A stretch of 6,195 nucleotides of DNA from Pseudolysobacter sp. (GCA_025351985.1 JANXUW010000499.1:1-6195); one strand, 5' to 3'; shown: positions 1 through 5,590, counted from the first letter of the stretch. Program-made: numbers and translations. Notes: generated from the sequence alone by a model not told the origin.

Positions 1-1
1 T

Positions 2-1255
2 GTGAATACTGCCGAGAAACTTGCCATCCTCGCCGATGCTGCCAAATACGACGCGTCGTGCGCGTCCAGCGGCGCGGGCAAGCGCGATTCCAGCAAAACC
101 GGCGGCATCGGCAGCACCGAGGGCATGGGTATCTGCCACTCCTACACACCGGACGGGCGCTGCGTCTCGCTGCTGAAAATACTGTTTACCAATTTTTGCG
201 TGTTCGATTGCGTGTACTGCGTCAATCGCGTTTCCAGCAATGTGCGGCGCGCGCGTTTCAGCGTGGCCGAGGTGGTAAAGCTCACACTCGATTTCTACAA
301 ACGCAACTACATCGAGGGTTTGTTTCTTTCCAGCGGAATCATCCGTAACGGTGACTACACGATGGAGCAACTGGTCGAGGTGGCACGGTGTCTGCGCGAG
401 GATCATCTATTCGCCGGATATATTCACCTCAAGACCATTCCCGACGCGGCGCCCGAGCTGCTGGCCGCGGCGGGGCGATACGCCGATCGGCTGAGCATCA
501 ATATCGAGTTGCCGACCGAAACCGGGCTGGCTCGCCTCGCGCCTGAGAAGAATTTGCCGGCCATCCGTGGCGCGATGGGTCAGTTGCGCTGGCGCATCGA
601 CGAAGGCAAGGAATCTCGCCGGGCCGCGGGCAAGGCCGGCAAAGGCAGTGCCAAGCCGCCGCGTTTCGCGCCGGCCGGACAGAGCACGCAAATGATCGTC
701 GGTGCCGATGGCGCGAGCGATCACGAGATTCTTTCCACCAGCGACAATCTGTACGGCAATTATCAGCTGCGCCGCGTGTATTATTCGGCATTCAGCCCGA
801 TCCCCGACGCGTCGGCAAAATTGCCGCTGCAAGCGCCGCCGCTGGTTCGCGAACATCGGCTGTATCAGGCCGATTGGCTGCTGCGATTCTACGCATTCGA
901 TATCACCGAAATTACCGCCGGCAGTGCAACCGGCATGCTTGATCTGGAGATCGACCCGAAGCTGGCCTGGGCGCTGCGCAACCCGGCCAGTTATCCGGTG
1001 AACATCAATACCGCGCCGCGAGAAATGCTGTTGCGCGTGCCCGGGCTGGGCACACGCAATGTGCAGCGCATTCTGGCGACGCGCGGACATCGGCGCTTGC
1101 GTATTGCGGATCTGGCGCGACTGCGCGCGCCGATGCGCAAGGTGTTGCCATTTGTCGAACTGCTCGATCATCACCCGCGGCGGCGCCTGGATGATCCGGC
1201 AAATCTGCGCGCCCACCTCGCCAATCCTCCGCAGCAGGCCGATCTGTTCGGTTGA
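2..1255 (+). CDS. Putative DNA modification/repair radical SAM protein (SplB-like, with C-terminal helix-hairpin-helix)
   Basis: This 417-residue protein belongs to the family annotated as putative DNA modification/repair radical SAM protein; its reaction is not established. Seen in sequence: a family-typical N-terminus (EKLAILADAAKYDASCASSG), the radical SAM cluster motif CxxxCxxC at C66, C70 and C73 (CVFDCVYC), a GQSTQMIVGA stretch near residue 226, and YYSAFSPIP near 260. A helix-hairpin-helix region around 335-375 (NTAPREMLLRVPGLGTRNVQ) should contact DNA without sequence specificity. The first codon is GTG at position 2; the start fits the family, but the ribosome binding site lies outside the window, so a slightly longer N-terminus cannot be excluded. 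The last residues, QADLFG, resemble a sliding-clamp binding peptide. The stop overlaps the next gene by 4 nt, and that gene encodes a UdgX-type protein, which supports a DNA-damage role. Family assignment is secure; the substrate is unknown. Confidence 0.93.
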   Translation: MNTAEKLAILADAAKYDASCASSGAGKRDSSKTGGIGSTEGMGICHSYTPDGRCVSLLKILFTNFCVFDCVYCVNRVSSNVRRARFSVAEVVKLTLDFYKRNYIEGLFLSSGIIRNGDYTMEQLVEVARCLREDHLFAGYIHLKTIPDAAPELLAAAGRYADRLSINIELPTETGLARLAPEKNLPAIRGAMGQLRWRIDEGKESRRAAGKAGKGSAKPPRFAPAGQSTQMIVGADGASDHEILSTSDNLYGNYQLRRVYYSAFSPIPDASAKLPLQAPPLVREHRLYQADWLLRFYAFDITEITAGSATGMLDLEIDPKLAWALRNPASYPVNINTAPREMLLRVPGLGTRNVQRILATRGHRRLRIADLARLRAPMRKVLPFVELLDHHPRRRLDDPANLRAHLANPPQQADLFG

Positions 1256-2682
1256 ACCCGGTTCGCGCCAACGTGGATCCGTCTTACGATCTCGCCGCCT
1301 GGCGCGAAGCCGCGCGTATTGCTCTGCAGGCCGGCGTGCCGCCCGAAGCTGTAACCTGGATTAGCGCTGCTAACGACAGCCTCATCAGCGGCGTAGATGC
1401 CAGCACGCTGCCGGCCAGCGCGCCGTCGAGCAAGGTTCCGGCGTCGTTTCTGAGCCTTGCCGGCGCGGTATTGTGTCATCGCGATGAGAACCGACACGCC
1501 TTGCTGTATCGCCTGCTGTGGCGCATCACGCATGGCACGCCCAAGTTGCTGGCTATCAGCACCGATGCAGATGTACATCGCGCCTACGAGCTGGCCAAGG
1601 CAGTGCAGCGCGACAGTCACAAAATGAAGGCCTTCGTACGCTTTCGCGAACTAGCGAATGGCAGTGACGATTTCGTCGCCTGGTTCGAACCCGAACACTG
1701 GATTGTCGATCGCGTGGCACCGTTTTTCGCGCGCCGTTTTGCCGGAATGCGTTGGGCCATTCTCACGCCATACCGTAGCGTGCGCTGGGATGGTGCCGCA
1801 CTCGAATTCGGCGCGGGGCAAACACGTGCGGACGCGCCGGATTACGACAGCGAGGAAACGCTCTGGCAAACCTATTACGCGAGCATTTTCAATCCGGCCA
1901 GACTCAATCCGCGCATGATGCGGCAGGAGATGCCGCAAAAATACTGGGGCAACCTGCCCGAGGCTCGGTTGCTGCCCGAGCTGATCCGCACCGCGGGTGA
2001 ACGTACCCAAGACATGGTCGAGCGCGCGCCGCTTCAAGTGCGCCGCCGCGTGCCAGCCGCACTTGCGGCGGAGGTCGCGCCGCAGCGTGACGACACACTG
2101 ATTTCAACGCAGCGGGAAGCATCGCGATGCCGCGCCTGTGAACTCTGGCAGCCTGCCACGCAGACGGTATTTGGCGAGGGTCCCACCGACGCGCGCATCA
2201 TGCTCGTCGGCGAACAACCTGGTGATCAGGAAGATCTGGCCGGTCGTCCTTTTGTCGGCCCGGCCGGTAAACTGCTCGACCGCGCGCTGGCGCAGGCTGG
2301 CATCGAGCGCAGCGCTGTCTATCTGACCAACGCTGTGAAACATTTTCGCTTCGAGCGACGCGGCAAAGTGCGCTTGCACAAAAGCCCCGGCGCATTGCAC
2401 ATCAAGACCTGCAACGCGTGGCTGGCGCGGGAGATCCAGTTGCTCAAGCCGCGTGCCATCGTCTGTCTCGGTGCGACGGCGGCGAATGCGGTACTCAAGC
2501 GCGACGTGCAGCTGATGCACGAACGCGGCAGCTGGCAACCGTTCGCAGATGGCGTGCAGACATTGCTCACGGTGCATCCGTCCTGGGTATTACGGCAAGT
2601 GGGTGGTAGCGCACGTGAGGCGGCATACCAAGGGCTGGTGCGGGATCTGGCGCTACTCACGACGGTCGCGTTATCCGACTAG
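1252..2682 (+). CDS. UdgX-type uracil-DNA binding protein / DUF4130-uracil-DNA glycosylase fusion
   Basis: This 476-residue two-domain protein has an N-terminal DUF4130-type domain (about 1-255, the radical-SAM-associated domain of unknown role; RDSHKMKAFVRF, AWFEPEH, FNPARL, MPQKYWGNLPEA). It is followed by a family 4/UdgX uracil-DNA glycosylase domain (about 285-470). Seen in the second domain: cluster cysteines C293, C296, C387 and C405 expected to hold a 4Fe-4S centre; motif GEQPGDQED at 320-328; the UdgX-specific loop KVRLH at 372-376; and VHPS at 441-444. In mycobacterial UdgX the loop is KRRIH and its histidine bonds covalently to the abasic sugar after uracil removal; here the histidine (H376) is kept. 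The start is TTG at 1252 overlapping the upstream stop, or GTG at 1273 in the same frame; neither has a clear Shine-Dalgarno, so coupling to the upstream gene is likely. Covalent trapping activity is inferred, not shown. Confidence 0.93.
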   Translation: MNPVRANVDPSYDLAAWREAARIALQAGVPPEAVTWISAANDSLISGVDASTLPASAPSSKVPASFLSLAGAVLCHRDENRHALLYRLLWRITHGTPKLLAISTDADVHRAYELAKAVQRDSHKMKAFVRFRELANGSDDFVAWFEPEHWIVDRVAPFFARRFAGMRWAILTPYRSVRWDGAALEFGAGQTRADAPDYDSEETLWQTYYASIFNPARLNPRMMRQEMPQKYWGNLPEARLLPELIRTAGERTQDMVERAPLQVRRRVPAALAAEVAPQRDDTLISTQREASRCRACELWQPATQTVFGEGPTDARIMLVGEQPGDQEDLAGRPFVGPAGKLLDRALAQAGIERSAVYLTNAVKHFRFERRGKVRLHKSPGALHIKTCNAWLAREIQLLKPRAIVCLGATAANAVLKRDVQLMHERGSWQPFADGVQTLLTVHPSWVLRQVGGSAREAAYQGLVRDLALLTTVALSD

Positions 2683-2683
2683 A

Positions 2684-2714
2684 CGCGGGAGGGTCAATAC
2701 TCGCCACTCCCGCG
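2684..2714 (+). terminator. GC-rich hairpin just after the radical SAM/UdgX unit, possible terminator without U-tract
   Basis: A perfect 8-bp inverted repeat, CGCGGGAG (2684-2691) and CTCCCGCG (2707-2714), with a 15-nt loop starts one base after the TAG stop at 2680-2682. The stem is strong and well placed to end or protect the transcript. No run of T follows (CAAGTTATAC), so it is not a classical intrinsic terminator. It may act as a 3'-end stabiliser or a factor-assisted terminator. Confidence 0.45.
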
Positions 2715-2732
2715 CAAGTTATACTAAGCTTC

Positions 2733-2763
2733 GATCCGCGCGAAGAATATCTTGGAGCGGATC
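2733..2763. repeat. Nested inverted repeat in the udgX-rimB intergenic region
   Basis: Perfect 7-bp arms GATCCGC (2733-2739) and GCGGATC (2757-2763) enclose an inner 4-bp stem AAGA (2743-2746) / TCTT (2750-2753) around a 3-nt loop. The two stems are separated by a symmetric 3x3 internal loop. It could be an RNA hairpin in a leader or trailer, or a protein-binding dyad; nothing in the sequence decides between these. The remaining intergenic bases up to 2885 show no clear promoter. A TATACT hexamer at 2720-2725 lacks a matching -35, and TTGACC at 2776 lacks a -10 at proper distance. Confidence 0.4.
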
Positions 2764-2872
2764 CTGTCAGCCCGGTTGACCGAAAAATATGCAGCGGTTG
2801 GGGCGTTTAAAATATTTCGCGCCTGCTCAATGTTGCAACCACCATTCTTTCGCATCTTGCTATCAGATCTCC

Positions 2873-2876
2873 GGAG
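2873..2876 (+). promoter_or_regulatory. Ribosome binding site of rimB-like gene
   Basis: GGAG lies 9 nt before the ATG at 2886. It is one of the better Shine-Dalgarno matches in the window and supports this start. Confidence 0.65.
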
Positions 2877-2885
2877 ACTTTAACG

Positions 2886-3347
2886 ATGGAGACGCCTGCA
2901 GCCGCGCTCGAAGTAATTGGCTGGCGCGAGTGGCTGGCCTTGCCGGCGCTTGGCATCGCGGCGATCAAGGCCAAGGTCGATACCGGTGCGCGCAGCTCTT
3001 CATTGCACGTGAATGCGCTCGAAGAATTTCTGCGCGACGGCCAAACCTGGTTGCGTTTTTCGATTGCCAGCGGGCGCAAATCGCAGCGTGTCGAAACCGC
3101 GTGCGAAGCGCCTGCGCTGGATCGCCGCGCGGTGACGGATTCGAGCGGCCATATTGCCGAGCGCTGGTTCATCCGCACCGAGCTCGTGCTGGCCGGACAA
3201 CGCTGGTCGACTGAAATCAATTTGACCGACAGGCGGACTATGCTTTTTCCGATGCTGCTGGGACGCAGCGCGATCCAGTCGCGTTTCTGTGTCGACCCGG
3301 CGCGTTCCTATGTATGCGGCAGGCAACGAAAATCACTCACTCCCTGA
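2886..3347 (+). CDS. rimB: RimB-like retropepsin-type protease (PF05618, 'ATP-dependent zinc protease' family), RimK-associated
   Basis: This small 153-residue cytoplasmic protein belongs to the family formerly called putative ATP-dependent zinc protease, whose fold resembles a retroviral-type aspartic protease. Seen: the catalytic-type motif [10 protein letters not shown] with Asp32-Thr33-Gly34, a central DSSG segment, and the family's C-terminal block ([17 protein letters not shown], then VDPARSY). In Pseudomonas, RimB trims glutamates that RimK adds to the C-terminus of ribosomal protein S6; the same job is inferred here from the rimK gene 10 nt downstream. The ATG at 2886 is preceded by GGAG (2873-2876) at 9-nt spacing, which fixes the start. 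There is no signal peptide. The Pseudomonas third partner, RimA (a cyclic-di-GMP phosphodiesterase), is not in the window. The family call is strong; the name rimB rests on context. Confidence 0.85.
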   Translation: METPAAALEVIGWREWLALPALGIAAIKAKVDTGARSSSLHVNALEEFLRDGQTWLRFSIASGRKSQRVETACEAPALDRRAVTDSSGHIAERWFIRTELVLAGQRWSTEINLTDRRTMLFPMLLGRSAIQSRFCVDPARSYVCGRQRKSLTP

Positions 3348-3357
3348 ATTTCAAACC

Positions 3358-4260
3358 ATGAAAATCGCCATTCTCTCGCGCAATTCGAAACTGTATTCCA
3401 CCGTTCGCCTGGTCGAAGCTGCGCGCGCGCGCGGCCATCGCGTGCGCGTGCTCGATCCATTGCGTTGCTACATGCGCATCGCGCCCTGCGCGTTCGAGAT
3501 TCACTACAAGGGCAAGGAGTTGAACGGCTTCGATGCGGTGATTCCGCGCATCGGATTGTCGGTCACATTCTACGGCACGGCGGTGTTGCGCCAGTTCGAA
3601 ATGATGGGTGTGTACACGCCGAATTCGTCGGATGCGGTTTTGCGCGCGCGTGACAAATTGCGTTGCATGCAGATGCTCGCACGCGAAAACGTCGGCTTGC
3701 CGACGACCGTGTTCGGCGACAATCCCGACGATACCGCGGATCTGCTCGATATGCTCGGCGATCCGCCGCATGTGATCAAGCTCAACGAAGGCGCGCAGGG
3801 CGCCGGCGTGTTGCTCGCGGAAAAACGCTCGGCATCACAAAGTGTGATCGAGGCATTTCGTGGCTTGTACGCCAACTTTCTGGTGCAGGAATTCATTCGC
3901 GAAGCGAAGGGCGCCGACGTGCGTTGTTTCGTGATCGGCGGCAAGGTGGTTGCGGCGATGTGCCGGCAGGCGCGCGATGGCGAGTTCCGCTCCAACCTGC
4001 ATCGCGGCGGCAGCGCCACGCAAGTGGAACTCAGCGACGACGAAATCGCCATCGCCCTGCAGGCCGCGCGCAGCATGGGATTGAATGTTGCTGGCGTGGA
4101 TTTGCTGCGCTCGAAACGCGGCGCATTGGTGCTGGAAGTGAATTCCTCGCCGGGATTGGAAGGCATCGAGGGTGTGACTGGTGTCGATGTGGCGACGGCG
4201 ATCATCAGGCATCTCGAACGCAGTGTTGCGCGGGGCGGGAAAGCTCGCACGCGCGCTTGA
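3358..4260 (+). CDS. rimK: Ribosomal protein S6 modification protein RimK, alpha-L-glutamate ligase
   Basis: RimK is an ATP-grasp ligase that adds glutamate residues to the C-terminus of ribosomal protein S6; the E. coli enzyme also makes poly-alpha-glutamate in vitro. The protein from ATG 3358 is 300 residues, the same as I recall for E. coli RimK, and aligns with it almost throughout without gaps. Visible landmarks are MKIAILSR at the start, CYM and IHYKG near 37-52, DAVIPRIG at 59-66, RARDK with Lys100, Lys141 in the nucleotide-binding region, DVRC at 187-190, FRSNLHRGG at 210-218, and the metal ligands Asp248, Glu260 and Asn262 ([15 protein letters not shown]). It follows the RimB-like gene by 10 nt and no Shine-Dalgarno is evident, so it is probably translated by coupling. 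An in-frame start at 3289 would add 23 residues overlapping the upstream gene and is disfavoured because the family begins at MKIAILSR. Confidence 0.97.
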   Translation: MKIAILSRNSKLYSTVRLVEAARARGHRVRVLDPLRCYMRIAPCAFEIHYKGKELNGFDAVIPRIGLSVTFYGTAVLRQFEMMGVYTPNSSDAVLRARDKLRCMQMLARENVGLPTTVFGDNPDDTADLLDMLGDPPHVIKLNEGAQGAGVLLAEKRSASQSVIEAFRGLYANFLVQEFIREAKGADVRCFVIGGKVVAAMCRQARDGEFRSNLHRGGSATQVELSDDEIAIALQAARSMGLNVAGVDLLRSKRGALVLEVNSSPGLEGIEGVTGVDVATAIIRHLERSVARGGKARTRA

Positions 4261-4270
4261 TCGGACTTGC

Positions 4271-4298
4271 CGGTAACTAGAGTACGGATCGGTTACCG
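4271..4298. repeat. Inverted repeat just downstream of rimK
   Basis: Perfect 7-bp arms CGGTAAC (4271-4277) and GTTACCG (4292-4298) with a 14-nt loop begin 10 nt after the rimK stop. No T-run follows, so a classical terminator is not supported. It may still mark the 3' end of the rimBK transcript. The right arm is itself part of a short palindrome, CGGTTACCG (4290-4298), so the two foldings compete. Confidence 0.4.
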
Positions 4299-4317
4299 AA
4301 GTATACGAAAGTCATCG

Positions 4318-4347
4318 TTGACAAACCCCGGGCAAACCACATACGAT
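4318..4347 (+). promoter_or_regulatory. Sigma70-type promoter for the small secreted protein gene
   Basis: A perfect -35 hexamer TTGACA (4318-4323) is followed after 18 nt by TACGAT (4342-4347), a 4 of 6 match to the -10 consensus. Transcription would start near 4354 and leave a leader of about 60 nt before the ATG at 4418. This is the best promoter match by eye in the window. Confidence 0.65.
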
Positions 4348-4363
4348 CTTCATCGTAGTATGT
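4339..4363. promoter_or_regulatory. Bulged dyad overlapping the -10 and start site of the 4418 gene (candidate operator or 5' hairpin)
   Basis: The left arm ACATACGAT (4339-4347) pairs with ATC (4352-4354) and GTATGT (4358-4363) around a CTTC loop. A duplicated GTA (4355-4357) is bulged out. The dyad covers the proposed -10 hexamer and expected start site, a position where a repressor would block initiation. The regulator is unknown. Confidence 0.4.
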
Positions 4364-4417
4364 TCCTTGTCCGGCTGGCTTGATTTTTCCCTTGATATCT
4401 ACCGAGAGAATGCAACG

Positions 4418-4924
4418 ATGAAAACAACGTGGATGCTGACTATATTGATGCTGTCGATTTCCGGTGCCGCATTTGCCGGCGATCAAGCCGCCAAGGAACC
4501 TGCGGTCAAGAAAATTACCGATCCCGCTGAGTTCAAGGCATTGACGGCAAGCCTTCAGACAGAGATGCAGCCCGGTGGCCGTTATGCCTACGTCAAACCT
4601 GATGAACATCGTCGTATCGATGCGGACTTCCAGAAGCTCCAGGCGCTATTGGAAAAGCAAGCAACGGGAGTTGCGTTATCGCAAAGCGAGCTGGCGCAGC
4701 AATACACTGCGCAGAGCGAAGCAAATGCTTTGTTCCGTCAGCGCGATGGTGAACGTCAAATCTGCGAACGCGTAGAGCCGATTGGCTCGCATGTGCCAAA
4801 AATAGTTTGTCAGTCGTATGCACAAATTCAAGATTCTCGGGAAGATACCCAAAAATTTCTCTACAAGACGTCCAAAAACGGGGTGAACGATCCATCAGTG
4901 CGCGGTGGTAACGGTGGTCATTGA
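4418..4924 (+). CDS. Small secreted (periplasmic) protein of unknown function with two conserved-looking cysteines
   Basis: I do not recognise a named family. The 168-residue product starts with a clear Sec signal peptide: positive MKTTW, a hydrophobic core to about residue 16, and an AFA cleavage site after residue 20 (SGAAFA|GDQ). The mature part (about 148 residues) is polar and probably mostly helical. It has two cysteines, C116 (RQICERVEPIGSH) and C131 (KIVCQSYAQ), separated by 14 residues and likely to form a disulfide in the periplasm, and a glycine-rich tail RGGNGGH. The pattern 'IC..(V/E)..GS...(I/R)VC' resembles small exported proteins I associate with xanthomonads, from memory only. 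The ATG at 4418 follows GAGAG (4404-4408) at good spacing. An upstream in-frame ATG at 4367 would bury the signal peptide and is rejected. The gene has its own promoter (4318-4347) and appears less GC-rich than its neighbours. Confidence 0.85.
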   Translation: MKTTWMLTILMLSISGAAFAGDQAAKEPAVKKITDPAEFKALTASLQTEMQPGGRYAYVKPDEHRRIDADFQKLQALLEKQATGVALSQSELAQQYTAQSEANALFRQRDGERQICERVEPIGSHVPKIVCQSYAQIQDSREDTQKFLYKTSKNGVNDPSVRGGNGGH

Positions 4925-4931
4925 AGTACGA

Positions 4932-4955
4932 TCAATAAGACTGGATTGAGTTTTT
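4932..4955 (+). terminator. Weak hairpin plus T-run after the secreted protein gene
   Basis: A 5-bp perfect stem TCAAT (4932-4936) / ATTGA (4945-4949) with an 8-nt loop is followed by GTTTTT (4950-4955), starting 8 nt after the stop codon. The placement and T-run suit an intrinsic terminator, but the AT-rich stem is too weak to be convincing. Confidence 0.3.
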
Positions 4956-4960
4956 CTAAG

Positions 4961-5012
4961 ATAATGATCGCGCTTCTGCGGCAATAATGGTCGCCCATTG
5001 GCATGCATTATT
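4961..5012. repeat. ATAATG repeat cluster: direct repeat plus inverted copy
   Basis: ATAATGATCGC (4961-4971) and ATAATGGTCGC (4984-4994) match at 10 of 11 bases with a 23-nt offset. The second copy also lies in a perfect 7-bp inverted repeat, AATAATG (4983-4989) with CATTATT (5006-5012). The same word therefore appears three times within 52 nt of non-coding DNA. It could be a cluster of protein-binding sites; no regulator can be named. Confidence 0.35.
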
Positions 5013-5032
5013 CAGGGATTCGGTTAGCACCT

Positions 5033-5076
5033 ATGGACAAGTTCGTAGTCCATGTTTTGAGCAAGACATGTGGACT
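5033..5076. repeat. Two overlapping, mutually exclusive inverted repeats
   Basis: ATGGAC (5033-5038) pairs perfectly with GTCCAT (5048-5053). The latter segment, as AGTCCATGT (5047-5055), can instead pair with ACATG (5066-5070) plus GACT (5073-5076), leaving a 2-nt bulge. The middle arm can thus fold with either neighbour. The stretch lies upstream of the proposed blaI promoter and has no assigned gene. Confidence 0.35.
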
Positions 5077-5114
5077 TCCAAGAAAATAGAAGCTGCCAAA
5101 CCGCGGTGCTCGCA

Positions 5115-5143
5115 TTGAGGACAAAAATAGATAAGACTATTTT
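5115..5143 (+). promoter_or_regulatory. Proposed promoter of the blaI-blaR unit
   Basis: TTGAGG (5115-5120, 4 of 6 to the -35 consensus) and TATTTT (5138-5143, 4 of 6 to the -10 consensus) are separated by exactly 17 nt. They lie about 50 nt ahead of the ATG at 5192. Each hexamer is moderate; the optimal spacing and the overlap with a perfect dyad raise confidence. Confidence 0.5.
5124..5143. promoter_or_regulatory. Candidate BlaI operator (perfect 7-6-7 dyad)
   Basis: AAAATAG (5124-5130) and CTATTTT (5137-5143) form a perfect 7-bp inverted repeat with a 6-nt spacer. The 20-bp dyad fills the gap between the proposed -35 and the end of the -10. BlaI/MecI repressors bind dyads as homodimers in their own promoters, so autorepression fits. 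That this dyad is the BlaI site is inferred from position and symmetry. Confidence 0.5.
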
Positions 5144-5191
5144 GGTAAAGTCAGATGTCGCTACTTCCCGCAATACGCAAGGCCAAGCCGA

Positions 5192-5590
5192 ATGACTACT
5201 CATAATTCAGAACTGCCCAAGCCCACCGAGGCCGAGCTGGATATCATGCACGTGCTGTGGGATCGCGGCCCCAGCACGGTGCGTGAGGTGCACGAAATCC
5301 TCTACGGCGATGCCGGTGCCGGTTACACCACGGCGCTCAAACTTTTGCAGGTGATGTACAGCAAGGGCCTGGTCAAACGCGATGACTCCGAGCGTGCGCA
5401 TGTGTATCGCGCCGTGCAGACCATGCAACGTACCCAGGGGCGTTTCCTGGCGGACATGGTGCAGCGTGTTTTCAAAGGCTCGGCTTCGCAGCTGGTATTG
5501 CACGCCTTGGGCAATCATCCCCAGGCGACCACGGCGGAATTGAAAGAAATTCGTGCATTGTTGAATCGGCTGGATCGGGAGAAGCCGTAA
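5192..5590 (+). CDS. blaI: BlaI/MecI/CopY-family transcriptional repressor
   Basis: This 132-residue winged-helix repressor is of normal family length. Seen: the family opening PTEAELDIMHVLWDRGPSTVREVHEIL (about 11-37), the recognition-helix region YTTALKLLQVMYSKGLVKRDD (45-65), the wing HVYRAV (70-75), and the C-terminal dimerisation half with the family-typical VFKGSASQLVLHAL (93-106). In known systems BlaI blocks its own promoter and target genes until cleaved or inactivated after a signal from the BlaR1/MecR1 membrane sensor. That partner follows here with a 1-nt overlap. The ATG at 5192 has only a weak AAGG (5179-5182) upstream. A perfect dyad within the promoter (5124-5143) is a likely autoregulatory operator. 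No beta-lactamase gene is in the window, so the target may lie beyond it or be something else, as in many non-resistance BlaI/M56 pairs. Confidence 0.93.
   Translation: MTTHNSELPKPTEAELDIMHVLWDRGPSTVREVHEILYGDAGAGYTTALKLLQVMYSKGLVKRDDSERAHVYRAVQTMQRTQGRFLADMVQRVFKGSASQLVLHALGNHPQATTAELKEIRALLNRLDREKP

Noticed and set aside
407..1216. Long open frame on the minus strand (269 codons)
   Set aside because: It lies wholly inside the well-supported radical SAM gene, has no recognisable motifs, and is the kind of antisense frame that GC-rich codon usage creates.
2776..2813. TTGACC with TAAAAT as a promoter for rimB
   Set aside because: The 26-nt gap between the hexamers is too long for sigma70, and no alternative -10 sits at 16-18 nt.
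2789..3214. Plus-strand open frame of 141 codons overlapping the rimB-like gene
   Set aside because: It is in a different frame from the motif-bearing protease and has no family features.
3289..3357. N-terminal extension of RimK from an upstream ATG
   Set aside because: It would overlap the upstream gene by 59 nt and add residues absent from the family, whose start is MKIAILSR at 3358.
3570..4250. Minus-strand open frame of 226 codons
   Set aside because: It is antisense to rimK, which matches its family along its full length; the Ser/Arg/Pro-rich translation has no domain features.
4367..4417. Upstream start for the secreted protein gene
   Set aside because: It would place 17 polar residues before the signal peptide; the ATG at 4418 has a ribosome binding site and gives a standard signal peptide.
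5135..5152. GACT...AGTC short inverted repeat overlapping the blaI promoter
   Set aside because: Only 4-bp arms; expected by chance and weaker than the overlapping 7-bp dyad at 5124-5143.
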